Origin: Favolaschia claudopus
Lineage: Eukaryota > Basidiomycota > Agaricomycetes > Agaricales > Mycenaceae
DNA: 64,000 bases
Assembly (NCBI GenBank): GCA_037176885.1
Contig: JAWWNJ010000007.1
Location: forward strand, 186,001 to 250,000
Direction: 5' to 3'
Of the stretch, positions 1 to 10,694 are shown one piece after another; positions within the stretch are counted from its first letter, which is position 1, and each line of letters starts with the position of its first letter. The notes beneath the pieces are model-generated. The model saw only the letters and a program-made list of their open reading frames with translations. It did no database searches and had not been told where the DNA came from. The translations under genes and the position numbers were made by a program.

Positions 1-177
1 GCGGCGCCCGACGAGGTGCTGCGGAGGGCGATTGTTTTTTTGTTTTCATGAGTCATGAAGAGGTCCCTCCTTACGCGTTTGGGCGACGAGTGGGCTTGTG
101 CGGGAGGCAGTGGCGCTGTCGTTGAAGATGGAGATGGGGCGGGGCGGGGCGGCAGCGGCGGCTATCGGTCGAGTCAT
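1..177 (-). CDS. 5' end of a gene running off the left edge
   Basis: On the minus strand an ATG at 177 opens a frame beginning MTRPIAAAAAPPRPIS and rich in Ala, Pro and Ser, as in disordered N-termini. A GTAAGG donor follows at 74 and a CCGCAG acceptor at 21-19, giving an intron of about 56 bases. The join is in frame (phase 1) and continues as PPRRAP to the window edge. No domain is visible in so short a piece, so no function is proposed. The next 1 kb upstream of the start carries no other convincing gene, which fits a promoter. The model rests only on splice signals and frame. Confidence 0.35.
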
Positions 178-1224
178 TTACATCGGCGATGAGAGTGGAC
201 ACCTCCGGCAGCACTTCACGAGCGAGGCCGGGCGGCGATATGCGAAGAGGAAGTGGAGAGTGTCAGGGAGGGAGGTCGAAGGCGCCCAGAGATTGAGGTC
301 TTCCTTTTAGATGAAGGTCAATTCGTGTGGCTGCTCGATATCTGTGATGGTAGGGCGGGAAGGTACTAGCCTGGAGGCTTGCACGAATATGCCTAGGATG
401 GTAAGGGGTTATATTCTTGCTTTTTGTTCGGGGGGCTGACGACGCACCTGAGCTCTGGCCCACATCCAGCCACCCTGACGCTGCTGAATATATGCTGAGA
501 TTCCAGCGGGCATCCTTTTACTGGCAGGGTTGAGGAGCAACGAGCGAGGATCAGATTCAGGCGGAGCTGAGCCTGGAAGATGGAACATTGGAAGAAGCAT
601 TGGAAGAAGAGCGAGTCATCACCGTATGATGGCTGATCAGCCTATCAGCGCTGAGGGTCTACCTATTCATCCTCCTCAAATCGCCGTACGTTTGGGTCCA
701 CAGTATCGAGTCTCCGCCGTTTACTGATTCCGCTGCCGCATGTTCAGCACTTGTCTGGCGGGAAAATTCGAAAATGGTCATTGCTGCGACTCGGGACATT
801 TACCAGTTACAGTAATTTTTTTCCTTCTCGCTAGGCGCTGGCGACTCTTTTTCTTCTCGATGTTTCTCATTCGTGCAATCTTTGCGAGCACGGTTTCTCC
901 TGGTATGTGTCTATCCTTTCTTTCATATCCCACCTTACCGAAGAAAAAATTAAAATTCCTCCGTTCCCATGCTCTGTCGAACGAGGAGCTAAGAAAAGCA
1001 AAGCGCTGGCTATAAGCAGGAAATCAAACTCTATCTGAACAGCCCTGAGGTATGTAGGACTTCTTTTGTTGCCGCCTTCTTTTTCATGCCTCCTGAGCTG
1101 CGGACAACTTTTCTTTTCACTCCCCAACCTCTTCTGCCTTTTGCTCCAACGGTGAGCAGCTCTACTCTCCACTTTTTGTGCAAAATTTCACTCAAATCTT
1201 CCTCAAGCTTCCTCCTACGCATAC
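178..1224. other. Gene-poor stretch between divergent starts
   Basis: Open frames here are short, low-complexity and without recognisable domains or convincing splice continuity. The stretch separates a minus-strand start (177) from a plus-strand start (1225), so it probably holds both promoters. The part just before 1225 is CT-rich, as in fungal 5' leaders. Confidence 0.4.
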
Positions 1225-1613
1225 ATGCCTGACTCATTCGATGTTCCGCCGCCTCCGTACACTCCACCGGCGTCGTCGCCGCCTCCGGTGAGATCATCGA
1301 TACCTGCTAGACCGCCCAAACGCTGACGAATCTTCCGTTTCTTCTAGTACACACGATATCCCATTGCCCCTGATCGTCTTGATCCCCCACCGCCCTATAC
1401 TTTCGATGATCCCGTCAGTTTAGGCAGCGGTTTCTACCGTCCGAGTCGCCCATTCGTTCGTTTCCAATTCTGTCTATCCTGTAGATCACTGATTATGCTC
1501 TTCCGAATCATCTTCAGGATCGTTTCCGCCGCTGGCTGGCGAATTTCAATCCGCTCCGTCGTCGGCAGCCCTCTAGCCCGGAAGCTTTCGAGATGCAGTC
1601 GATGTCGGGGTGA
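1225..1613 (+). CDS. Small proline-rich PPxY-motif protein
   Basis: Three exons are predicted: 1225-1287, 1348-1413 and 1485-1613. They read MPDSFDVPPPPYTPP, then YTRYPIAPDRLDPPPPYTFD, then a basic tail with RRWLANFNPLRRRQP, about 85 residues in all. Both introns are phase 0, with CTTCTAG and CCTGTAG acceptors. Two PPPPYT blocks contain the PPxY core known to bind WW domains such as those of Nedd4/Rsp5 ligases, so an adaptor-like role is possible; that is inference. No signal peptide or membrane segment is seen. The 3' end is uncertain because an alternative acceptor (CCCTCTAG near 1575) would put a different downstream frame in use. Confidence 0.4.
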
Positions 1614-2215
1614 ATTTACCAGATGCGCTGTCTCCTTCGCTACACGCAAAGACCAATGTGCGTTGAAAAGTACTGCTTCATGTTGACGTCGAGCTAAATC
1701 CTGTTCTTTCAGAACTACCCTACCACATGTATATAGTTCTCCTACGTATACCTCGACATAGCCCGAATGCTGTAGCTCAAACTTTCTTGCAACATAATCT
1801 GAAATTCATATGTGACCACACAAAATTTGCTGCTGGTTAGAGGGCAATTCAGTTAAAATGAATTCTCGTCGGTTGGCCGATCTGTTCTACCAAGTACTCG
1901 CGAGTTCAGAATTCTACTGCATCTTTCACATCGCAAGACTCATCGTTTGTCATTTGTAATTCCAACACAGGCTTAGCCAGTTCTCAAACAAACAATTTAC
2001 TTCATTGACGATGATACCTTTGAAATCAAACAAAAAATACAAGCTCGCATGCAGCCGGGTGATCTACGAGACTACGAATATGCCCAAGCCTCCAAGATCT
2101 TCCCAATTAAAGGTACTATGCGGCCACCTTAGCTCGAGTTATCACTTCACCCGAAGAAGCACCTAATAATCCCCCGAAGTCAAAAGAGGAACCAATGAAT
2201 TCTCAATGTAGGCGC

Positions 2216-2762
2216 TCACTTGAACGAAGAGATGTGGTCGTTGAACGCGACCGTGGCGGCGACATTCAAGTCGGAGATCCCTGGGCTGCGAATCGGTCCC
2301 AACTGCGCGTTCGTGCAGTCGCCGTCGCTGAACAAATGCACTCCAGTGAGTTTCGCTCAAGTTTTCGTCGACAGCACGGCGGCGTACATGAAGAAGAAGC
2401 AGTCTTGGCCCGAGTCAGGTCCGACGGCGGTGATGTCGTCGTTGAATTCGGCGGGGAAGTTGACGCATTGTCCACTGTTGCCGTGGAACGTTTGGCAGGG
2501 GGGGTTGAATCCCGCGTCGACGCAGACAAAGCTGGGGATGAGGGGTCAACGAGTAATCAGTTCAGCTCGCTTCGGCTTACACGTTGCCTTGAGTGCGGCC
2601 GACGAGCTGTAGGTATGATTCACGATGAGCGAAGAGTTATAAAGGACAGCGAGAGAGCGCTACCTCGTGGGTGCTGTCCGTCGCGTTCGCCGAACGCTCG
2701 AGGACAGGCGGCATCGCCGCGACGAAGGGAATGAGAGTGAGGAAAGCAGCAGTGAACTTCAT
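2216..2762 (-). CDS. Small secreted cysteine-containing protein, copy A
   Basis: Four exons encode about 126 residues: a signal peptide (MKFTAAFLTLIPFVAAMP), then a compact domain with five cysteines (FVCVD, PPCQTF, GQCVNF, QDCFFF, GDCTNA). Two segments, FNDDITAVG and FNDHISSFK, fit the beta/gamma-crystallin calcium-binding pattern (N/D)(N/D)xx(S/T)S, the second exactly and the first with Ala for the last Ser. A secreted beta/gamma-crystallin-like fold is therefore likely; the role (wall protein or effector) is unknown. Compared with copies B and C the main coding change seen is STHE for SYQE at the end of exon 1, and the region upstream has diverged. Exon phases match the other copies. Confidence 0.75.
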
Positions 2763-3489
2763 TTCAGTAGCAGGAGTCGAACTTGTGAGTGACTTGTTTT
2801 TTTTCCAGCGAACCCTGTCCCTCTTTATACTCTCAAAGCTCTGATATTTGTGTTTGTTCCTCCTCCGACTCCTCATGTACATCATGACCGGGACGGTGTG
2901 TTCTCTCTCCCATGAAGAATACTTACTGAATTGAACCAAGTATCAGTGTAAGAATGACCGGGGAGTTGCTCCATCAAGACATCGAAGAAATGCCCATAGA
3001 CGGCCGACTAGTTTGGTCACCGTTCTGCAAAGACTAAGGTCCAGGGAAAACTCCGATGTCTGAGTGAACTTCGCCGAGGCACGCCTATAAGGACGGAATG
3101 AAAGAGGACCATAGAGCTCGCAACGCGGCGTACCTGCAGAGGATACATCGTCCTCGTGAATTGTATACGGACCCTACTTTCTGACAAGCACGAAAAAGTT
3201 CCAATTTTCAGCGACTCGCCGTGATATATGTCTCGTATCTCATTCCCTTGCTCATTCCACGATTCCTCACCCGAGGCGGTCCGATCGTTCCCATCGCATT
3301 CTTCAGCTATAGAAGCGCTCAGTCTCATTGGAAGCCCAAGCGGCAGATGCATAAAAAGGATGGGTTTGTGTACCGACGACTACGGGAAGAGGATACAGCA
3401 AGGATGTCTGCTTAGTGAAGGTTTTGTAGGATCCGTAAGCAGCACGAAAAACCGATGAGCCCGACCGGCCTCTCGGGTATGGATGGGTA

Positions 3490-6090
3490 GGCTAGTTGTG
3501 TAAAGATTTATTTGACTGAGGCAGTGAGTTTTGACCAGGTAAGGCATCCAGAACGATGTGGGACGACGCGAGCCACAGCGAGAAGGGCGGCAGGAGGAGA
3601 ACGGCCCACTGGCAACAAATGCATTCCGGACGATCCGCTTCCCCGGCGCCGCCAATACGGCGGAAAAAGCATCTTGGAGCATCCACTGAAACATGAGAGC
3701 GGCGCAGAAATCGTACGAGTCAGGGACGCGAATGACTGTAACACCGGCAGGGCAGGGGATTCAATCGAAGGCAAGTGCTGCTTGCTGACGAAGTGCGACC
3801 GGCGGCTAACGCATCCGAAACAATATACACTGACAACGGTCACAGCGAGTGGTTCAGCAGCAGGGGTACACCGTAGAGGTGATATCCCGGACCATCCGCT
3901 TCCCCAGTGTCATCGACATAGACATCTACGACGACAAATGCACCAATGAATATCGCTGACTAAGCGGTCGCAGTGCAGCAAGGAGAGGATATGGAGGCGA
4001 AGGTATCCTGAAGCTTGAACTGGGGTAGGGGAGGTGTTTACAGATCGACCCCGCGGACGTTTAGTCGCTGGGAAGGCGGGGAAAGACCTAGGAAGGTCGC
4101 GCTGCTGAACGGCGACGAGGTGGCGGAGGGGATGTACCGCGAATTAACGACCGAGTGGCGCTAGAGACACAACAGCTAGCCAGATATAACAAGGAAAGGG
4201 GGCTGGAAAGTATCTCCAGCGCTATCCGAGTCTTGAGAATTGGAGGCTCGAGGCCGGCTAACGGGTCCAAAACGATATGCGTCGACAAGGGTCTCAGCGA
4301 GACAGGCGACAGCACGACAGTATAGTGAGGAGTACGTCCCGCGCCATCCGCTTGCCCAGACTCGCCAACCTAGATGTCTGCGATAACAAATGCGAAAATT
4401 AATGCTGCTGACTAAGCCATTGACAGAGCCAGCGAAAAGAGTCATGTCGTGTCTGTTGGGGGAGGAAAGGACGGAATAAGTCGTACGAGTCGTGGAGATG
4501 GATGTTCGGGGTCATCGTTGCGGCAGCAGAAACGAATTTACAGATGTCGCTGCGATGTCGCTGCTGAACGACGACCAGGAGCCTCGAGGCCGAGAGATAT
4601 CCCGCGAACGAACGGCCACTGAGTCCCGCCAGCAACACGACGATTCGCGAGATATAACAGGCAGAATCGGATTCAAACTGGACCTAGCGCCATCCTAAGC
4701 TTGATAGAAGTGGAGTGACTGGTGATGGAGCTCGAGGCCGGCTTACGCGCCGAAAACATCGTACGCCCTCGACACTTACACCTACACACGCAGCAGCAAG
4801 CCGAAGCAGTGGAGAGTACATCCCGGGTCATCCGCCGCTCCAGAGTCATCGGGTGGACGGTTTGGACAACAAATGCAAAAGTGTCTTTGCTGACTAAGCA
4901 ATCGGCAGCATGAAGAGATCTTGCGAGGAAAACAGCATCGTGCGCGTGATAGGGAAGCGGAGGCCGTGACAGCCAGATGGTTGTAGAATATGGACGTGCG
5001 AAGGGCCGAAGGGGCACGGGGAATGGAACTGGGAGCTACTTGTGCCAGTCCAGCCCCCGTCGCTCCTCCGCCTCCAAAAGGATTGAGACGGTGACGAACA
5101 GACGCTCTGTATCGACAAGGACACATCGTTAAATCTCGCGTCCCACTTGGTATTGCACAATTCTGTCCTCCAGTCGCACAAGCTGGTCGATCCGTTTGAC
5201 ATAGCGGATGGCCCGTGAGACCGGCAATACATTCCGAGCGGACGACGTCGACGAAGCCCAGCACGACACATGTCGCACTGAGATCAGGCATTAAGGATCG
5301 TAAGCCGAGGAATCCGTTAGGCTATGGGTGTGTGAAAAGAGGTGGGCGTTGAGAACTGCGTTGTGGTGGAGGATGGGGTTTGGATGAAGCACAGTCGTTA
5401 CGGCGAGGTAATGACGCACTTCTGCCATTGCAGCAGCACAGTGGATGGTTCCAGAACATAGAGTACTGGAGACGGGTGCGTGGATAGATCGCATTCGCAG
5501 AAGCCTCCATGCACGGTAGTCTTCAGTTGCAGACGGGACATGCTGGTAGACACGATGATCGAGCATTTCGTATTCACAGTGCTGATAGACAAAAGAGAGT
5601 CGACAACGTCAGGGTTTGCGCCAATATCGGCTGGTGAGAACACTACGCTGTGAAATAATCGATCAGTACTTGGGTGGAAAAGGCGAAGTCGAGAACATAC
5701 TACAAAGGCCCTAATGACGACTGTCTGGGGGGAGCATATGAGATAGGAGAGCATATCCCGGAGCATCCGCCGAGCGTATCGATCGCAGAACGACAGTTCG
5801 ACAAGGAGGTGTTGCTTGGCATCGCAGCGACCTCGATGTCTCCACCTCGAAGAACCAGTCCCTTCGGGACAGTTACGGCTTCAGCAGCATGCTGAGAGCT
5901 ATTTGAGAATCCAGCGCACATCAAGAGGTGGCCGAGGTGAACATCGCGGGTCGTCGAAAACATGTAATGTGAGCAATGCAGACGGCAAAGTGCGAAGCAT
6001 AGCGGGAAAAGGCCAACGAGGAACTAGAATACGCGTTCTTGAGTCAGTTCTCAAGAAAACATTCAATGCAACAGAGTGACGCACCATCAT
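3490..6090 (-). pseudogene. Degenerate tandem array of ~0.3-0.5 kb units (array A)
   Basis: Read on the minus strand, this is a run of diverged units, each with a core resembling GCATTTGTTGTCG followed about 45 bases later by GGGGAAGCGGATGGTCCGGG. Translations of successive units share peptides such as GEADGPG, DDSGAADDPGC and HIVLDPLAGLEP, interrupted by stops and frameshifts. A conserved GCTTAGTCAGC precedes three of the units (complement at about 3955, 4409, 4892) and may be an old splice acceptor. The first unit (5963-5700) keeps an open frame with TVPKGLVLRGGDIEVAAMPS. I do not recognise the family. It looks like a decayed repeat-protein gene, though a non-coding array is not excluded. 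Confidence 0.55.
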
Positions 6091-6395
6091 TCACCGGAAA
6101 ACTCAAACTACATAGACCCAAGGTGTAAGCTGCTTAGATGTACCAACTTGAAGCCTCTGAATGCGTTCATCGATAGTCCCTTGAGCAAAATTCTGCCCTT
6201 AGAGTCCCTCAGCGGCGGCGCTGTACGCTTGTTACAGTAGACTCGGAAAGCTTGTCGGGCGAAGACAAAGCCAGGAAACACGAGGAAAAAATCAATAAAT
6301 TTGAGGACGACTTGAGACGGGTTTGGCTGTCAGATTTAGCGGGATAGTGAAGCCATTCGACGCAGAGAACACTCGGGACTCCATTGGAGCAACCC

Positions 6396-6823
6396 CCAGG
6401 TTCCAGCGGACTCACTGTAACTTGAGGAGGCGGCAAGGACTCGGAGGTGGGAGACGCTCGGGAAACGCGGTGTTGTGATACATCAATCAGTCACATGTCG
6501 GTTTGATCGCGTCAATTGCACCTTGTCCTCTACCATCTCGCACGAATCTCGCAACTAGCTGATTTCTGAAAATTCTTGGTGAGGTCAGTTCAGGTATCGG
6601 AAATACCTATGATAATTTGATGGCTCAACGCAGGGGAAAGCCGGATGTATTATGAACCGGCGGTCCTCCGTCACTCTCCGTTTACTGTAAAAGAATGGAT
6701 CGTACCACTGGCAAAAATTGTACTTCACAGGTCATTGGTAAGAGTACGCTACTACCATTCACTATTACTTTAATTAGTTGTATTACAGGGTCGAAAATGT
6801 ACATCCATTATCTCAAAGGCACG
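6396..6823. other. Intergenic, nothing recognised
   Basis: This lies between the edge of module A and the 3' end of the membrane protein gene at 6824. There is no supported reading frame or repeat. Confidence 0.4.
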
Positions 6824-7744
6824 TTAATGACCGACTGACACTGCACGACGAGTTGCCGGCGCCGTTCTTTCTAACTGCCTTGGCGTGCGTTCGAGCCAAT
6901 TCTTGACTCGTGGAGAGCCGTCGCCGGTGGAAGGACGTAGCCGAGGACGATCACGGCGTATACCCTTCGTTTCTCCGACTCTTTGCCAGTAGGATACTGG
7001 CTTTCCCGCAGCAGTGTCGGGTGTAGGTGGCCAAGAAGGGTCGTCTCCCGATGCTGAACTCTGAGAAGCTGTTGCAGAGAAGGATTTGGCAGGAAGAGCC
7101 GGGGTGGACACAGCCGATCGCAGAGTGGTAGTTCGCGCATCAATGGAGGAGCATGAATTGCGACGGGACGGTAAAATGGGAGTCGCCACAGGCTCGCTAT
7201 TCGCCACGGAGACCAAACGAGGCTCCGGGTCAGGCGAAGGCGAAGGCGTTTGATTCGTTGGAACGAGTGGTGATCCCATTACGGCGGCCACGATATTCGT
7301 CAGGTCGTCCTCCCGTAAACGCAAAAATGGATCAAGGACGCTATCCTGTCTGGATGAAGGCCAAACTTCTTGTCCAGAGGTGGCAGCCTCGATGAGCGAG
7401 GCGCGCGGCGGGAGGAGATAAAATGGCCGAGCGTCGTTGCGTATACGAGGTGGGCCCTCCGACTCCGTGTACTTCGGGGCAGGGCATTCGATATCTGGGG
7501 ACAAATCCAAATGAAACTCAATGTCCGAGACGCGGACAGTCACGGAATCTAAGCTCTCGTTATCGAGCGTGCCTCTGCCCCCCGCACCTTTTGCCCTCCT
7601 CTCTCCTTTGACTAGCGTATTGGTAGGTTTCCTTCGGCGTTGCCGGCTGCGCACACAAAAGAACACCACTGCGCAACCCCAGGCGATAAGAAGAATTGCG
7701 CCGCCTGCGATGGAGGCAGTGAGGATTATCTGGCGGGTGGACAT
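6824..7744 (-). CDS. Single-pass membrane protein of unknown function
   Basis: An intronless frame encodes 306 residues. Residues 1-5 are followed by a strong membrane segment at about 6-31 (IILTASIAGGAILLIAWGCA...) and then a basic stop-transfer stretch RSRQRRRKPT, which predicts an N-out, C-in single-pass topology without a cleaved signal. The remaining 260 residues are Ser/Pro/Thr-rich and probably disordered, with SP- and TP-type phosphorylation-like sites and a basic C-terminus. No catalytic domain is visible. Agaricomycetes have many orphan proteins of this design. The start was chosen because the hydrophobic helix begins directly after this ATG. Confidence 0.65.
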   Translation of the reverse strand: MSTRQIILTASIAGGAILLIAWGCAVVFFCVRSRQRRRKPTNTLVKGERRAKGAGGRGTLDNESLDSVTVRVSDIEFHLDLSPDIECPAPKYTESEGPPRIRNDARPFYLLPPRASLIEAATSGQEVWPSSRQDSVLDPFLRLREDDLTNIVAAVMGSPLVPTNQTPSPSPDPEPRLVSVANSEPVATPILPSRRNSCSSIDARTTTLRSAVSTPALPAKSFSATASQSSASGDDPSWPPTPDTAAGKPVSYWQRVGETKGIRRDRPRLRPSTGDGSPRVKNWLERTPRQLERTAPATRRAVSVGH

Positions 7745-8875
7745 GGGTATCTGTCGTTCTCATCAGATCTGTCATTCCGCATTTCATTCAAATTACAGGC
7801 ATCGCAGGCGTATCCTCTTGCCCCCTGGATTCGAGTGAGTTCGAAACGCACACCTCTGTCTGTCTTTCAGATGAACACAATGTTGGCAAGGCAGCAATCG
7901 AGCTTGGAAGATGGAGACGCACCGATGATCTTCTTCTGCAGGTGCTTGACCAGTGGTAGTCGTGCGGGAACGCTAGCTCAAACTGCTTGTTCCACCCACA
8001 GCATTTAAGACTCTGGGACAACGGCGGGAAACATATTGGAAGTGAGGTGGAGATTACGACTCAACGGTGTGCTCGTACGATACCAATAAGGTTAGGCTTC
8101 ATCGCTGAGACACCCAGCCTTCTCGTTAAGGAAACATGTTGGCACTTCTTCATCTATCAATGTCCGGGTGCGGGTATATTTCACTACTTTGCGACGAGAA
8201 TGAAGCCAAATGGGAGTGCGACGTACCAAACTGACGACTATGATTTGAGGTTGTGCTTCCGACGGTGAATCTACGTTCAGGATGCTGAGAAGCTTCACCT
8301 ACGACCCTGACGAAGCGGAGCTTGAAGAAATCGGTTGCTTAGACTTCAGGTAATGGCGGAGCTAGACTTACACGGACTTAGGCAATAGTTGACCAGAGTC
8401 AACGAAGTAACGACGCTCTGTCATTCAATAAATTCAATTGGACGCAGTAAGCCTGGATAGACGAAACTACTAATAGGTATTGCTTGGGTATTGCTCGCCA
8501 CGGGTCTTCACTTCTTGAAGCAGTGGAGCCGGTGGTTCGAATTTTCTTTGGCTGATTAACGGCTCAGCGCTCAGCGCTCGAAGTCACTTAGTCAGAGGCG
8601 CTCAGCTTGCGTTCAGTCTACGTTCAGTCCGACTTCAGGGTTGCGGCGTCACCGTGACGCCGTCACAGTGACATTCCTCCTTGAGTCGAACTACCATCAT
8701 CCTCGCCTCAACCTCGCTTGGTCTCGTACTTGTTCGACGGACACGACGCATCCACACTCGTTTCAGTACATCTACATTACTCAAAATTTCGCTTTGTCTT
8801 CTCTCGCCCTCTTGTGTTCTGGAAATATTGGCCATTGAATTCTCAGTCATCTGCCCAATTGATTTCTGAGCTGTA
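7745..8875. other. Divergent intergenic region with GTGAC/GTCAC dyads
   Basis: This separates the membrane protein (minus) and the zinc-finger gene (plus). At about 8550-8630 there are reiterated GCTCAGCGCT blocks, and at 8654-8666 a GTGACG/CGTCAC dyad followed by GTGAC. Such dyads recur in other gene-free parts of the window. No gene is supported. Confidence 0.4.
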
Positions 8876-10475
8876 ATGAGCGTAACGAAGAATATTGGGT
8901 TAGCCACAACCTCGCTCGATTCCATAACTATCGACTTAACCGCAAAATAGCCCGCATTTGGCGTTGCGACACCCTCTTCAAACCGGGAACCACCTGGTGA
9001 ACTTACTCAACAATGCACGGGATCTTAGCCTTGCTACAAGCAAATCTTTCTATTCCGAGCAGGAAATTTGGGGAACTCCTCAACAAACATCCCCCGCTGT
9101 GTCTATATTCAACTCGAAATTCACCGATATCCCGCCTATCGATACATCAAGTCCGGAGTCTTCGTTGCTCGAGTTCGACATTGTGTTGGCTTCTTGTGGC
9201 ATGTCCTCAAACGATCTTGACTCTGGCACCAACACCGCCGAGCACGAACAGTTCTTACGCGATCAAGAAGGCGGTTGCAACGCGGCCGCTACGCCATCTG
9301 CATATGACGAGTTCATCCAAAGCGCGCTAGCATGGATGGAGTCTGGGTTCGGGCTTTCGGAAGATCAAGACACTGAGTGTGCTATCTCTCAAGTCTTCGA
9401 TTTTCTGGAAATTCCACCGATGGAGGTGAATGCATCATCAAGGTGAGTCTTGCCTGTCTGGAATTCGAAATCTCTGACTCGTATTCAGCCACGCACCTGA
9501 ATCGACTCTTCAATGGGAAACAACCACCAGTCCCTGCGGTCTTCCCCAAAACTTATTACGCGATAACGAATTGCGTGCTTCATGGAGCGAAAGAAATAAA
9601 GAGTTTCTGAGGTAAATGGACTATGACTATACTTCTACCTTCGGGAGAGTTCTGATGAGCATAATGCAGTGTTCTTGACCGGGACTGTGTTGCCGGATCG
9701 ACTCCTAATCACCAGCGTCATTGCTCTCATGCCAGCCACGCTTCTACTTCGCCGACGCCCCGCCCAGCTACCTCTCCCCCTCAGATCATCGCCTCTGAAA
9801 AATCCGAAGATCCTCCCTTCCTTGCCAACTCTTTCTGCTCCAATGGCGAGTCCGAGCTCGATCCTGGGAGCTTCAGCGACTCTGAGTTGGCATCGGAGTG
9901 AGTAATACTATTTAGCTTTGTTTCGGTAACGGTCCCTGATACCATCACCGATAGCTCGAAGACAAATGGTCAGCGTACGTTCCGCGGACGCCGCAAAGCC
10001 AGCCAGTCTAGGTAACTAATCCCACCTTTATCATATCTTTCGTTAAAATTTACAAATTGACAGCCACTACTCCGTCGCATGCACCGTTCCCCTCGGTCTC
10101 GACCTCGAGAAAGTTGCCAACTTTGTTCCATCGCTCCACACCCGCGGCCAGTGTAACTGGAACGGCTGCACCGAAACCATCGATCTCACGCGCAAGGAAG
10201 TCTCGGCGCATATGAAGGACGCGCATGGAGTACCGAATAGCGGCGCAGCATCGAAGCACAATCCCCGCGCGTGTTTATGGCCCCTCTGCAACGGCAAATT
10301 CCCAAACGAGAACCAGAAGAGACAATCGAGTTTGTTGCGCCATTTGAGGATGGACCATTTCCCGACGCAGCACGTTGCGTGTCCGTATTGCAAGAGGGTT
10401 TATGTGAGTCGGAAGAATTTGAAGAGGCACTTCGAGGATGCGAAGCAGTTTGTGAGGCAGGGATGGGCCCCGTGA
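8876..10475 (+). CDS. C2H2 zinc-finger protein, likely transcription factor
   Basis: Six exons (8876-8898, 8951-9442, 9489-9611, 9670-9897, 9955-10011, 10064-10475) encode 444 residues starting MSVTKNIGPHLALRHPL. The tiny first exon is needed because the long second exon has no in-frame ATG near its start; the 52-base intron between them keeps the frame. The first 300 residues are acidic and Ser/Pro-rich, as in activation regions. The last exon holds three zinc-binding units: CNWNGC...HMKDAH, CLWPLC...HLRMDH and CPYCKR...HFEDAK, the last lacking its final His. A nuclear DNA-binding regulator is inferred. All five introns are phase 2, which would allow exon skipping without frame loss. Confidence 0.8.
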
Positions 10476-10694
10476 GCGGGGTGTATATGGAGTGAACGAA
10501 TCTGTAGACTACGGCTTTATAACGACCTGTCTGTTAGGTTGAAAGAAATCCCTTGGTTTCGAGCAATAACAATTAAGTGTCCCTCCAAGTGCGAGAGAAC
10601 AAGAGAAATAGTTCCACACTACTGAGATAGAGTGCTTCGGCGGTTCGAAACCACTACTTCTTTCAATACACAAATTATCAAACACAGTTCCACT

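Larger units (their letters stand above)
1925..6395 (-). repeat. Segmental duplication module A (inverted copy)
   Basis: Read on the minus strand, this segment matches 45300-50040 and 50045-55090 in the same internal order: a leader (6395-6100), a degenerate tandem array (6090-3490), a spacer, a small secreted protein gene (2762-2216) and a conserved tail to about 1925. Anchors include the leader phrase TTTGAGTTTTCCGGTGGATG near 6090 and the tail containing TTTACTTCATTGACGATGAT near 2000. Identity is patchy in the array and high in the secreted protein gene. It is inverted relative to the other two copies. Confidence 0.8.

Noticed and set aside
2195..2734. Plus-strand 179-residue frame opposite the secreted protein gene, conserved in all three modules
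   Set aside because: Its conservation follows from the antisense gene, whose four exons, signal peptide and splice sites are coherent; the opposite frame is Arg-rich and without domains.
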